Below, one piece after another: positions 7,770 to 15,508 of a stretch of 64,000 nucleotides of DNA; positions within the stretch are counted from its first letter, which is position 1; each line of letters starts with the position of its first letter. The notes under the pieces were generated by a model. The model was not told where the DNA came from, made no database searches, and saw only the letters and a program-made list of their open reading frames with translations. Source of the stretch: Actinomycetes bacterium (lineage in GTDB: Bacteria; Actinomycetota; Actinomycetes; Propionibacteriales; Nocardioidaceae); NCBI GenBank assembly GCA_023396115.1, contig JAEWXC010000050.1:35642-99641 (forward strand), in the 5' to 3' direction. Position numbers and translations under genes: made by a program.

Positions 7770-9707
7770 TCACATCGTGAACTCGGGGTTCACCCGCTTC
7801 GGGGTCCAGGCCCGTTGGCGCCGGGCGACCAGGCTGGTCAGCACCAGCGAGCCCACCAGCCACGCCGCCAGCACCAGCGCGTGCACGCCGAGCTGGTGGG
7901 TCGCTCCCCCGTACATGGCCTGGCGCAGCCCGTCGACCGCGTGGCTCATCGGCAGCACGTGGTGCAGCGGGTACAGCGGTTCGGGGATCGTCTGCCACGG
8001 GAACGTGCCGCCGGCGCTGACCAGCTGCACGACCATCAGCACCAGCGCCAGGAACTGCCCGGGACTGCCCAGCCAGGCGCACAGCAGGTGGATCACGGCG
8101 ATGAACGTCGCCGAGGCCAGGACCATGAAGGCCAGGGTGAGCGGGACGTGTCGGGGGAGCACCCCGACGGCCAGGGCGACCACGGTGACCACGAGCGCCA
8201 CCTGGGCTGCCCCGATCAGGGCCGGGGAACCCCAGCCGCCGACCGCGACCCGCCAGGACCGCACTCCCGCGGAGAGTGCGCGCCGGCTCAGCGGGCGCAC
8301 CAGCAGGAACAGCACGTAGCCGCCGATCCACGCCGACAGGGCCAGGAAGAACGGTGCCAGGCCCTCGCCGTAGGAGCCGGCGGTGGCGTCGGAGGAGTTC
8401 TTGACGGCGACCGGGTCCGAGATCGCCTCGGCCATCCGTTCGCGGGCCTCGTCGTCGGTCGCCGGGATCTGCTGGGCGCCCTGGCGGAGCTTGCGGGCCA
8501 GGGTGTGGGCGCCGTCGGCGAGTTCCCCGACCCCGTCGGACAGGTCGGAGGCGCCGGTGTGCAGCGTCCCGGCGCCCTCGGCGAGGCTGCCGGCTCCCTC
8601 GTCGAGCTGCTGCGCGCCGTCGCGGGCCCGGGCGATCCCGGAGACCAACTCGGGGGTGGCCCGGGCCAGGGTGGCGTTGCCGTCGGCGACCTTCCGGGAG
8701 CCGTCGCGGAGCTGGTCGAGTCGGCCGGACAGCTCGGTGACCTGGTTGGAGGCATTCCGTACCGGGGTGCCGAGCCGGTCGTAGACCGCCATCACGTCCC
8801 GGACCTGGGCGGCGGTCAGTCCCTGGTCGACCAGCCGCTGGCGGAGTTCGGCGCGGCGGGTCCGCCAGTCCTGGAGCACCTGCTGGGCGACGTCGGCTGC
8901 GGTGTCGCCGTACCCGGCCAGGGTGGCGTTGCCGTCGGCGACCTGCTCGGCCCCGTCCGCCAGACGACGGGTCTGCCGGGGCAGGGCGGCGACCTGGTCG
9001 TGGGCGGTGGACAGGCCCTCGTGCAGGGTCGCGGCACCGGCGGCGAGCTTCTCGGCCCCCTCAGCGAGTTCCCCGGCCCCGTCGCGGACCCGGACCGCGC
9101 CGTCGTGGGCGGTGTCGGCGCCGCGGGCGACCTGTCGGGCCCCGTCGGCACCGTCGAGGAGTCCCTGGCGGGTGTCGGCGATGCCGGTGAGGAAGGTGAG
9201 CGCGGCGGTGTGGCCGACCTGCGCGGTGACCGCGTCGCGGACCTTGCCGACCACGGTGTTGGCGATCGTGGTGGACAAGTAGGAGTTGGCGTCGTTGGTG
9301 AGCAGCACCAGCCTGGCCTGCTCGGGGTTCTCCTCGGCCACCGAGTCCAGGCTGGCCGAGAAGTGGGCCGGGATGACCAGGGCGAAGTCGTAGCGCCCCT
9401 GGGCGACGCCCTGCTCGGCCGAGGTGCGTGAGGTCTCGTGCCAGTCGAAGTCCCCGCCGTCGAGCAGCTCGTCGGCGACGTCACGCCCCGCGTTGCGCAC
9501 CGAGCCGTCGTGCTCCTCCACCCCGGTGTCGTCGACGACCAGGGCGGCCGGGACCCGGCTGAGCGCGCCGTAGGGGTCGTGGTTGGCGTACAGGTAGAGG
9601 CCCGCGTAGATGGTGGGCACCAGGACCAGGGCGAGCACGGTGATCCGGGCCATCCGGGTCGAGGTGATCCGCCGCAGCTCGGTCCAGGTCAGCTGCCAGG
9701 CCCTCAT
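7770..9707 (-). CDS. YhgE/Pip family membrane protein (ABC-2-like)
   Basis: This 645-residue protein has the YhgE/Pip layout. There is one N-terminal transmembrane helix (ITVLALVLVPTIYAGLYLYAN). A long extracytoplasmic region of about 400 residues follows, with heptad-like repeats of the L.dGA..la.GA..L..G type. At least five C-terminal helices follow, ending in an ABC-2-type permease core. Such proteins are linked to type VII/ESX-like or phage-receptor functions; transport of an unknown envelope substrate is the cautious reading. ATG 9707 overlaps the stop of the ATPase-like gene upstream (ATGA), so the two form an operon. Confidence 0.85.
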   Translation of the reverse strand: MRAWQLTWTELRRITSTRMARITVLALVLVPTIYAGLYLYANHDPYGALSRVPAALVVDDTGVEEHDGSVRNAGRDVADELLDGGDFDWHETSRTSAEQGVAQGRYDFALVIPAHFSASLDSVAEENPEQARLVLLTNDANSYLSTTIANTVVGKVRDAVTAQVGHTAALTFLTGIADTRQGLLDGADGARQVARGADTAHDGAVRVRDGAGELAEGAEKLAAGAATLHEGLSTAHDQVAALPRQTRRLADGAEQVADGNATLAGYGDTAADVAQQVLQDWRTRRAELRQRLVDQGLTAAQVRDVMAVYDRLGTPVRNASNQVTELSGRLDQLRDGSRKVADGNATLARATPELVSGIARARDGAQQLDEGAGSLAEGAGTLHTGASDLSDGVGELADGAHTLARKLRQGAQQIPATDDEARERMAEAISDPVAVKNSSDATAGSYGEGLAPFFLALSAWIGGYVLFLLVRPLSRRALSAGVRSWRVAVGGWGSPALIGAAQVALVVTVVALAVGVLPRHVPLTLAFMVLASATFIAVIHLLCAWLGSPGQFLALVLMVVQLVSAGGTFPWQTIPEPLYPLHHVLPMSHAVDGLRQAMYGGATHQLGVHALVLAAWLVGSLVLTSLVARRQRAWTPKRVNPEFTM

Positions 9708-10348
9708 GCCACGGCCCCCGGTTCCACGGCGCCGCCGACCAGGCAGGTGGCGTCGTGCTCGTTGGCCACGGCCCGGGTCACGGTGACCAGCACGCCGAAG
9801 CCGTCGCCCGCCAACGCCTCGGCCCGGGCCAACCACTCCTCGGCCGGGCCTCCGTGCCGCTCGGGGAGCCCGAGCACCAGGTGGCTGACGCCGGCCCGGT
9901 GGCGGGCCAGCTCGGTCAGGACGGTGAGCCGGGCGTCGGGGTCCAGGTCCTCGATCCGGTCCCGGGCGTGGGTCCCGAGGTCGTGCTCGTCGAGCCAGCG
10001 CTGGGCGACGCGGAACCCGGTCCGGCGCCGGGCGAAGGCAAGCTCCTCGGCCACCACGGTGCGGACCGGGACGCCGGGTTCGGGCGCGGACACCCCGGGC
10101 ACGTCGACCAGGGCGACGGCCTCTCGCAGGGCGGCGGCACCGGGGTCGCCGCCCAGGCGCACCGTGCCGGCGGACAGCGGCAGGCGTCCGGCCAGGGCCA
10201 GGGCCAGCGCGGTGAGGGAGTGCACCTCGGTGCCCACGGCGATCGTGACCTGACCGACCTCGACCCGGGCCGAGGTCGGTGGGAGCAGGTCGCGGTGGCC
10301 CTGACGGACCCGGATCCCCTCGGCGACGAGGGTGGCGTCATCAGACAT
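9704..10348 (-). CDS. Degenerate ABC-transporter ATPase-like protein
   Basis: The 214 residues follow the order of an ABC nucleotide-binding domain: LVAEGIRVRQGHRDLLPP strand, P-loop position, ALALAGRLPLSAGTVRLGG, and LVLGLPERHGG at the Walker B position. The key residues are missing. The P-loop reads GTEVHSLTALALALAG with no GK[ST], the Walker B acidic residue is Gly, and there is no LSGGQ signature. It is probably a non-hydrolysing partner of the YhgE/Pip protein to which it is coupled by ATGA. ATG 10348 is preceded at 6 nt by GATGCT, a possible leaderless -10. Confidence 0.75.
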   Translation of the reverse strand: MSDDATLVAEGIRVRQGHRDLLPPTSARVEVGQVTIAVGTEVHSLTALALALAGRLPLSAGTVRLGGDPGAAALREAVALVDVPGVSAPEPGVPVRTVVAEELAFARRRTGFRVAQRWLDEHDLGTHARDRIEDLDPDARLTVLTELARHRAGVSHLVLGLPERHGGPAEEWLARAEALAGDGFGVLVTVTRAVANEHDATCLVGGAVEPGAVA

Positions 10349-10431
10349 GCCGCCAGCATCGCACCGGGTACCGGTCACCTCCATGCAGCTGGAGCGTCTG
10401 TTTCCTCACAACCCCGGTGGACCGGGCCGGG

Positions 10432-10797
10432 TCACAGCCGGGCGACGAAGCGGCGGCCCCGGATCGCGGCCTCGACCAGCCCGACCTCGCGGCGCCGCCG
10501 GACCAGCCGGGCTTCCTCGGCCTGGAAGGCGGTCACGGCGTCGGCGACCACCGGCAGGTCGGCCACCTCACCGAGGTCACCGCGAGCCTCGCTCAGGCCG
10601 CGCTGCACCGCGGCCAACTGGGCCTCCACGTGCAGCACCGCGAACCGGGCCAGCACCACGATGTGGCGACGCAGGGCCGCGTGCCCCCGCAGTTCGGGCG
10701 GGGAGATCTCGAAGAGCCAGTTGACCGCCGTGCGCTCCCAGTCGGGGACGCCGGGCGGCCGGACCTGGTCGGGCCAACCGGCCGGTGCCACACTCAC
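10432..10797 (-). CDS. Conserved hypothetical protein under a LexA box (candidate SOS gene)
   Basis: I do not recognise a named family. The 121-residue protein has no signal peptide or membrane helix. It begins with a WERTAVNWLFEISPPELRGHAALRRH segment and continues as alanine- and arginine-rich helices with coiled-coil character, ending RRREVGLVEAAIRGRRFVARL. The GTG start at 10797 lies 6 nt after a TATGAT -10, so it is probably leaderless. A perfect palindrome TCGAAC-N4-GTTCGA overlaps that -10. Known family context gives no function; DNA-damage induction is inferred from the operator alone. Confidence 0.75.
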   Translation of the reverse strand: MSVAPAGWPDQVRPPGVPDWERTAVNWLFEISPPELRGHAALRRHIVVLARFAVLHVEAQLAAVQRGLSEARGDLGEVADLPVVADAVTAFQAEEARLVRRRREVGLVEAAIRGRRFVARL

Positions 10798-10803
10798 CCG
10801 ACC

Positions 10804-10827
10804 ATCATATCGAACAGGTGTTCGATA
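10804..10827. promoter_or_regulatory. LexA (SOS) box overlapping a leaderless promoter
   Basis: TATCGAACAGGTGTTCGATA (10808-10827) is a perfect palindrome with 8-bp arms and fits the actinobacterial SOS box CGAACRNRYGTTYG exactly. On the minus strand the -10 hexamer TATGAT (10809-10804) overlaps its edge, so LexA bound here would block RNA polymerase at the promoter of the 121-residue gene. Confidence 0.85.
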
Positions 10828-10833
10828 CGGGAG

Positions 10834-11133
10834 TCAGTCCTCCAGCGCCCGCTCGAGGCGCTCGACCTTGGCCGCCATCTCGCCGGTACGACCGGGACGG
10901 ATGTCGGCCTTGAGCACCAGCCCGACGCGGGGCGAGGTCTCCGCGACGGCGAAGACGGCCTCCTTGACCACGGCCATCACCTCGTCCCACTCCCCCTCGA
11001 TGTTGGTGAACATCGCGTTGGTCTCGTGCGGCAGGCCCGAGTCACGGATCACCCGGACGGCACGGGCGACCGAGTCGGCCACCCCTCCGTCCGCGTCTCC
11101 TCCGGTGGGGCTGATGGAGATGGCGACGATCAT
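10834..11133 (-). CDS. Thiamine-binding protein, MTH1187/DUF77 family
   Basis: This 99-residue protein has the ferredoxin-like single-domain layout of the MTH1187/YkoF-related family. It begins MIVAISISPTGG, has NAMFTNIEGEWDEVMAVVKEAVFAV in the middle and SPRVGLVLKADIRPGRTGEM towards the end. Family members bind thiamine or related pyrimidines and form tetramers. The role here, probably vitamin sensing or storage, is inferred. ATG 11133 lies 6 nt after TAGGTT (leaderless). It is upstream of the LexA-box gene but has its own promoter. Confidence 0.85.
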   Translation of the reverse strand: MIVAISISPTGGDADGGVADSVARAVRVIRDSGLPHETNAMFTNIEGEWDEVMAVVKEAVFAVAETSPRVGLVLKADIRPGRTGEMAAKVERLERALED

Positions 11134-11139
11134 GACGCC

Positions 11140-11145
11140 AACCTA
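11140..11145 (-). promoter_or_regulatory. Leaderless -10 element for the thiamine-binding protein gene
   Basis: TAGGTT on the minus strand (11145-11140) ends 6 nt before ATG 11133, the same geometry as the Nudix gene. Confidence 0.6.
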
Positions 11146-11165
11146 GCCCGCACCGGTCGCCGGGT

Positions 11166-12143
11166 TCACAGCAGTCCGCGCCGGGCCGCCTGGGCGCCCA
11201 GCTGGAACCGGCTGCCGGCACCGAGCACCTGCTGCAGCCGGGTGACCCGCCGCCCGACGGTCCGTTCGCTGACCCGCAGCTCGCGGGCGATCGACTGGTC
11301 GGTCAGCCCCATCCCGAGCAGCTGCAGCAGGGGTGGCGCCCAGACCAGCCCGGCCAGCGGGTCGTCCCCACCGCCGGAGACGCCCACCGCCTGCCCGAGC
11401 GGGATGGACCGGGCCCAGTAGCCCTCGAAGAACGCGCGCAGTGCGGCCACCATGCCCGCGTCGCGGACCAGCGCGGTCCGCAGGTCGTCGCCGTGCCGGT
11501 AGGGCAGGGTGAGGGCGGCGCGGGACTCCGAGAGCACCATGTTGACCGGCACGTCGGCCACCACCCCGCCGCGTTCGCCGTGCTCGAGGCACTCCAGCGC
11601 GACGGCGACGGCGCGGGGGTCGGCGAGCACCCGCTGGTCGTAGACGACCCGCACGTCCACGCCGCGCGCCAGGGCGTCCAGCACCCCCGGAGCCGCCCGG
11701 ACCGGACGGTTCCCGCGGGGGCCGAGGCTGAAGGCGCACAGCTCCACCTCGGCGTCGTCGAGCAGTCGACGGGTCTCCCGGTCCACCTGCGGCGCGGTGT
11801 GGATCTGCACCGGAGCGGACCCGGCCCGTTCGGCGTGCCAGACCGCCCCGAACACCTCCGCCGCCTCCTGGGCGGCCACGGCGACCCGTCGGTGCCGCTC
11901 ACCGAACGCCTCCAGGGCGCCGCGGGGCGGTCGGGCGTCGACCAGGCCGTCGACCTGCTCGGCCAGCCCCAACTCGACCAGTCGGGCCACGGCCGAGCCG
12001 TCGAGGGAGTGCGGCGGCTGGGCTCCGTCGCGGGCCAGGGTGAGGTAGGTCCGTTCGGCCGCGGGATCCAGCCCGAGCAGCGTGAACGAGGGGTCCACGG
12101 CATCCGTGCCGTCGTCCCCCGCGCCCGATCGCTGGGTGGCCAC
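11166..12143 (-). CDS. LuxR-type HTH transcriptional regulator with TrmB-like N-terminus
   Basis: The 325-residue protein ends in a LuxR/GerE helix-turn-helix at about residues 260-320 (LLGMGLTDQSIARELRVSERTVGRRVTRLQQVLGAGSRFQLG). The N-terminal third (LLGLDPAAERTYLTLARDG) resembles the winged helix seen in TrmB-like regulators, and the middle resembles a degenerate phospholipase-D-like sensor (RGVDVRVVYDQRVL). The GTG start at 12143 lies 6 nt after TAGGGT. A 22-bp near-palindrome touches this promoter and faces the divergent secreted metallopeptidase gene, so autoregulation and control of that gene are likely but not proven. Confidence 0.85.
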   Translation of the reverse strand: MATQRSGAGDDGTDAVDPSFTLLGLDPAAERTYLTLARDGAQPPHSLDGSAVARLVELGLAEQVDGLVDARPPRGALEAFGERHRRVAVAAQEAAEVFGAVWHAERAGSAPVQIHTAPQVDRETRRLLDDAEVELCAFSLGPRGNRPVRAAPGVLDALARGVDVRVVYDQRVLADPRAVAVALECLEHGERGGVVADVPVNMVLSESRAALTLPYRHGDDLRTALVRDAGMVAALRAFFEGYWARSIPLGQAVGVSGGGDDPLAGLVWAPPLLQLLGMGLTDQSIARELRVSERTVGRRVTRLQQVLGAGSRFQLGAQAARRGLL

Positions 12144-12149
12144 GCCCCC

Positions 12150-12179
12150 ACCCTAGGTGTCGGTGACCGGTTCCCGACA
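12150..12179. promoter_or_regulatory. Leaderless promoter and adjoining 22-bp operator-like palindrome
   Basis: TAGGGT (12155-12150, minus strand) is the -10 of the LuxR-type gene. Directly upstream, 12158-12179 reads TGTCGG-tg-ACCGGT-tc-CCGACA, a palindrome broken only at the two inner dinucleotides. It lies in the 140-bp divergent gap ahead of the secreted metallopeptidase, a natural place for a regulator to control both genes. Confidence 0.6.
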
Positions 12180-12283
12180 CGTCGGGTTCCGGACGCGCCA
12201 GCCCCTCGACCTGCGCCGGGCCAGCGGGCGAGGCTCAGGGCGCGGCACACCCTCAGCCGCACCTCTCGAAAGGGGAATCGACC

Positions 12284-13552
12284 GTGAGAAAGACCATCAG
12301 CGCCCTGGCCGCCGGAGCCGTCCTCACCCTGGGTCTCGCCACCGCGGCACCCGTGGTGGCCCAGCCGACGCTCGCCGGAGCCGCGACCAGCGCCAGCGCA
12401 GCAGGCCAGGTACCGCGCACCCTGGCCGAGTACCGCGCGATGCTCGACCAGAGCGGCCTCCCGGTCGACCTCCAGCAGCGGATCGCGGCGTCCATCGACG
12501 CCCTGCCCGCCGACCTCGTGGAGCGGCTCAACCGTCGCCTGGAGCAGATCGGCACCGAACGCGGCGCCGCGCTCAACGGCATGGCCCGGGCCATCGACCC
12601 CGACGACTACGCCTGCGCGAGCACCCCGCTGGACGCCTACGTCGACGAGATCCTCGCCGGCGTCAACATCTTCGCCCTGCTCTTCGTGCAGATGTACGGG
12701 GGCCTCGACCTGCCGACCTACGACGCCGTGCTCAACGGGCACACGCTGCCGGCCGAGTTCGACGACGGCGCGGCCAACACGCTGGTGCGGAACACGATCC
12801 GGGACGCCAAGAAGTTCTGGGACATCCCCTCCGACGACATCGTGACCGTGTCGATGAACAGCTCGGTCTTCGACGACGACCCGGCCACCGTGACGCGCGC
12901 CGAGGGCGTGCTCGCGGTCATGTACGGCGCCGACCCGGACAACCCGGCGGAGATGGCCGAGATCGGCGCGATCCTGCAGCTGATCAAGGACCTGATCGCC
13001 ATCGACCCGGCCATGGACGGCGGCAACAACCCGATCTTCACGCTGAACGCGTTCGCGTTCAGCGCGGCCGACGAACCGGCCGGGTCACCGTTCGCCGGGA
13101 TCTCGGATCGGATCGCGTTCGGCGAGGGCATGTTCGACGCCCTGGAGGCCATCGGGCTCGGCGACATCGGCGTGAAGTCGGTCCTCTCCCACGAGTTCGC
13201 CCACCACGTGCAGTACGAGCGCGACGTGTTCGGCACCGCGACCGGACCGGAGGCCACCCGGCGCACGGAGCTGATGGCCGACGCCATGTCGGGCTACTTC
13301 GGCACCCACAAGCGCGGGCTGACCCTCAACGCCAAGCGCCTGGTCGACGTGGTCCGCAGCTTCAACTACGTCGGCGACTGCTCGTTCACCTCGCCGGGCC
13401 ACCACGGCACCCCGAACCAGCGTTCCCGGGCCACCGAGTGGGGCATCGACCGGGCCGCGAACCGGCAGAAGCAGGGGCACATCGAGCCGTCGCAGACGGT
13501 GATCGACGCCTTCGAGGCGGTGCTGCCACAGATCGTGGCGCCCGACGCCTGA
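12284..13552 (+). CDS. Secreted neutral zinc metallopeptidase
   Basis: The 422-residue protein starts with a typical signal peptide (MRKTISALAAGAVLTLGLATAAPVVA) with a likely cleavage after AVVAQ-type residues. Around residue 305 it carries HEFAHH followed by ELMADAMSGYF, the zinc-binding HExxH and downstream acidic residues typical of YpfJ-like neutral zinc metallopeptidases. It should be exported and act on proteins outside the cell; the substrate is unknown. The GTG start at 12284 has AAAGGGG upstream. It is divergent from a LuxR-type regulator across a palindromic operator and is followed by a strong terminator. Confidence 0.85.
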   Translation: MRKTISALAAGAVLTLGLATAAPVVAQPTLAGAATSASAAGQVPRTLAEYRAMLDQSGLPVDLQQRIAASIDALPADLVERLNRRLEQIGTERGAALNGMARAIDPDDYACASTPLDAYVDEILAGVNIFALLFVQMYGGLDLPTYDAVLNGHTLPAEFDDGAANTLVRNTIRDAKKFWDIPSDDIVTVSMNSSVFDDDPATVTRAEGVLAVMYGADPDNPAEMAEIGAILQLIKDLIAIDPAMDGGNNPIFTLNAFAFSAADEPAGSPFAGISDRIAFGEGMFDALEAIGLGDIGVKSVLSHEFAHHVQYERDVFGTATGPEATRRTELMADAMSGYFGTHKRGLTLNAKRLVDVVRSFNYVGDCSFTSPGHHGTPNQRSRATEWGIDRAANRQKQGHIEPSQTVIDAFEAVLPQIVAPDA

Positions 13553-13567
13553 TCCCCGGCACCGCCG

Positions 13568-13599
13568 CGACGCCCCGGACCACACGGTCCGGGGCGTCG
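13568..13599. terminator. Bidirectional terminator
   Basis: A perfect 14-bp stem (13568-13581 with 13586-13599) and 4-nt loop (acac) sits between the rightward metallopeptidase and the leftward sigma-factor gene. Confidence 0.85.
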
Positions 13600-13655
13600 T
13601 GCGTGCTGCGGGCAGGGGCTCCGGGCAGGTCCGGGATGCCGCGGGGCGGCCCTGC

Positions 13656-14156
13656 TCACCGTCCCGCCGGCACCGCCACCTCGACGGTGGCGAGCAGCTC
13701 CCGCAGCCGGGCCAGGCCGGCGTGGGTCTGGGACTTCACCGTCCCGACCGAGCAGCCCATCAGCTCGGCGGTATCCTCCACCGAGCGGTCCTCGACGTGG
13801 CGGAGCACGACAGCGGTCCGTTGCCGGGGCGCCAGGCTCGCCAGGGCCGACTGCAACGCGTCCCGCTCCCCCAGCAGCGACTCGGCACCGTCAGCGCCCC
13901 GCTCGGGGAGCACCGCGACCGGCACCTCGTGGAGACGGCGGCGGCGCCAGCGGGAGATGTTCTGCCGCACCATCACGGTCCGGACGTACCCCTCGGGGTC
14001 ACCGGTGATCCGGGACCAGACCGGGACGCAGCGGGCCAACGACTCCTGCACCAGGTCCTCGGCATCCTGGGGTCGGGCCACCAGGAACCGCGCGGAGTGC
14101 ACCAGCGCCGAGTAGCGCGCGGCCACGAACTCCTCGAACACCTCAGGGGCGGACAC
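13656..14156 (-). CDS. ECF RNA polymerase sigma factor, SigE family
   Basis: This 166-residue ECF factor has region 2 at about residues 8-75 (FEEFVAARYSALVHSARFLV, then QDAEDLVQESLARCVPVW) and a region 4 HTH at about 105-155 (LASLAPRQRTAVVLRHVEDRSVEDTAELMG, then CSVGTVKSQT). GTG 14156 is chosen because GGAGG lies 4 nt upstream and homologues begin here. The long upstream in-frame extension runs through the partner gene in another frame. It overlaps the end of the membrane propeller gene by 14 bp, so unusually the partner is translated first and the sigma factor second. Confidence 0.88.
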   Translation of the reverse strand: MSAPEVFEEFVAARYSALVHSARFLVARPQDAEDLVQESLARCVPVWSRITGDPEGYVRTVMVRQNISRWRRRRLHEVPVAVLPERGADGAESLLGERDALQSALASLAPRQRTAVVLRHVEDRSVEDTAELMGCSVGTVKSQTHAGLARLRELLATVEVAVPAGR

Positions 14157-15348
14157 GTCGCCTCCAGAACACGTGGCCCCCGCCGACCAGGAGCAGCACC
14201 AGAGCAGCACCCCCGGCCCGCAGCCACGGGTTGCGCGGACGCGGCGGCTCCACCCCGTCCACGACAGGGGCATCGGCGAGCAGCCCGCTCGCGAAGGCCC
14301 ACGCGTTGGTGGTCGTGCTGTCGGTCTGCTGGGCCCGGACCTCCAGGAACGGCGCCAACGCACCGGTGTCGGGATTTAGCAGCCGGACCAGACTGGTCGG
14401 TCGGCCAGCGCCCCGCGGAGCGCCCTCGGGCACCGGGCTGCTCACCACCCCGGTGTCCCCACGCCAACTGAGCACCTCGGAGACCTGCTCCGTGGCCAGG
14501 ATCCGCTTGCCGCGCGCGACCGGGTCGCCGTCGCCGACGAGCAGGAGCCCGTCCCGGTCGAGCACCAGTGCCCGCCCGTCGGGGCCGCGCTCGGGCGCGT
14601 CGGTGACCGAGCGGCGCCGTGCGATCTCGACAGGTGCGGAGCCCTGGCGCCAGGAGATCGAGGTCCCCAGGCGTGCCTCACCCCGGGTGTCCTGCCACGG
14701 CCACGGCGAGGCGGTGAGCGTGTCGTTGGAGACCCACCGCAGGTCCACCTGCATCAACCCGTACCTGGTGTCGAAGGCGTGCACGGCCGTCTCCCCGGTC
14801 CGGGTGTCCAGCACCCGCACCTGAGCCACCGGCTCCCGGGCACCGCTGGCCACGACCCCCTGCTCGCCGGTCATGCCCGACGCCGGGTAGGCGATGTAGC
14901 GCCCGTCCGGGGAGGGCACCGGCGTGGTGGCACCGTCGAAGACCCAGAACGGCAGGTCTAGGAAGCCGTACTCGCCCGTCGTCGCCGAGATGGCCAGGAG
15001 CGCCATCCGCTCCCCGCCCCAGCCACGCCGGGTGGCGGTCGCGACGGCGACGACCGGGCCGCGCTCCAGTTCACCCAGGTAGGGCGAGGTGTTGGCCCAC
15101 AGCACCCGGGGCAGGGCCACGCCCTTCCCCTGCTGCGCGGCCTCCACCCGTCCGGGCAGCGGCGCGCCGCCGCCCCAGCCCAGACCCAGCAGCAGGACGA
15201 GGGCCAGCGCGGCGGCTCCGGCTGCCCCGAGCGTCCGGCGACGCTGCCACCGCTTGCCCCGGCGCCACAACTCCGTCCCGTCCGGCGGGCAGGCCGGATC
15301 GGCGTGCGCGGCGTCGCCCAGCCCGCGCAGCTGGTCCTCGATCGTCAT
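14143..15348 (-). CDS. Membrane beta-propeller protein, probable sigma-factor partner
   Basis: This 401-residue protein has an N-terminal cytoplasmic piece beginning MTIEDQLRGLGDAA, a transmembrane helix at about 40-60 (AALALVLLLGLGWG), propeller-like blades (TPVPSPDGRYIAYPASG, VRVLDTRTGETAVHAFD, ALVLDRDGLLLVGDGD) and a second C-terminal helix (ALVLLLVGGGHVFW). ATG 15348 is preferred for its GAGGA site 7 nt upstream; ATG 15372 is the alternative. It is the first gene of a two-gene operon with the sigma factor. Regulation of that factor is inferred; no ZAS zinc motif is visible. Confidence 0.75.
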   Translation of the reverse strand: MTIEDQLRGLGDAAHADPACPPDGTELWRRGKRWQRRRTLGAAGAAALALVLLLGLGWGGGAPLPGRVEAAQQGKGVALPRVLWANTSPYLGELERGPVVAVATATRRGWGGERMALLAISATTGEYGFLDLPFWVFDGATTPVPSPDGRYIAYPASGMTGEQGVVASGAREPVAQVRVLDTRTGETAVHAFDTRYGLMQVDLRWVSNDTLTASPWPWQDTRGEARLGTSISWRQGSAPVEIARRRSVTDAPERGPDGRALVLDRDGLLLVGDGDPVARGKRILATEQVSEVLSWRGDTGVVSSPVPEGAPRGAGRPTSLVRLLNPDTGALAPFLEVRAQQTDSTTTNAWAFASGLLADAPVVDGVEPPRPRNPWLRAGGAALVLLLVGGGHVFWRRRVRP

Positions 15349-15387
15349 GGCACCGTCCTCGGTCGCAGTCATCCTTGCCCACCCGAG

Positions 15388-15411
15388 TACGCCGCGCGCC
15401 CCGGTCGGGTT
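15388..15411 (-). promoter_or_regulatory. Candidate ECF-type promoter of the second sigma module
   Basis: On the minus strand AACC (15411-15408) is followed after 16 nt by CGTA (15391-15388), matching ECF promoter architecture and the promoter at 154-178. It lies 40 nt upstream of ATG 15348, consistent with autoregulation. Confidence 0.45.
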
Positions 15412-15450
15412 GGGTCGACGGCGAACAAATCTCCGGCCCGTGCCGGAAGG

Positions 15451-15492
15451 CCACAGGGCGGCCGCCGGGGAACCCGACGACCGCCCTGGTGG
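15451..15492 (-). terminator. Terminator of acnA
   Basis: CAGGGCGG and CCGCCCTG-type arms (15454-15461 and 15481-15488), extended by further pairs around a one-base bulge, form a stem directly after the acnA stop at 15509 on the minus strand. Confidence 0.6.
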
Positions 15493-15508
15493 GTGGTGCG
15501 TGTGTGCG

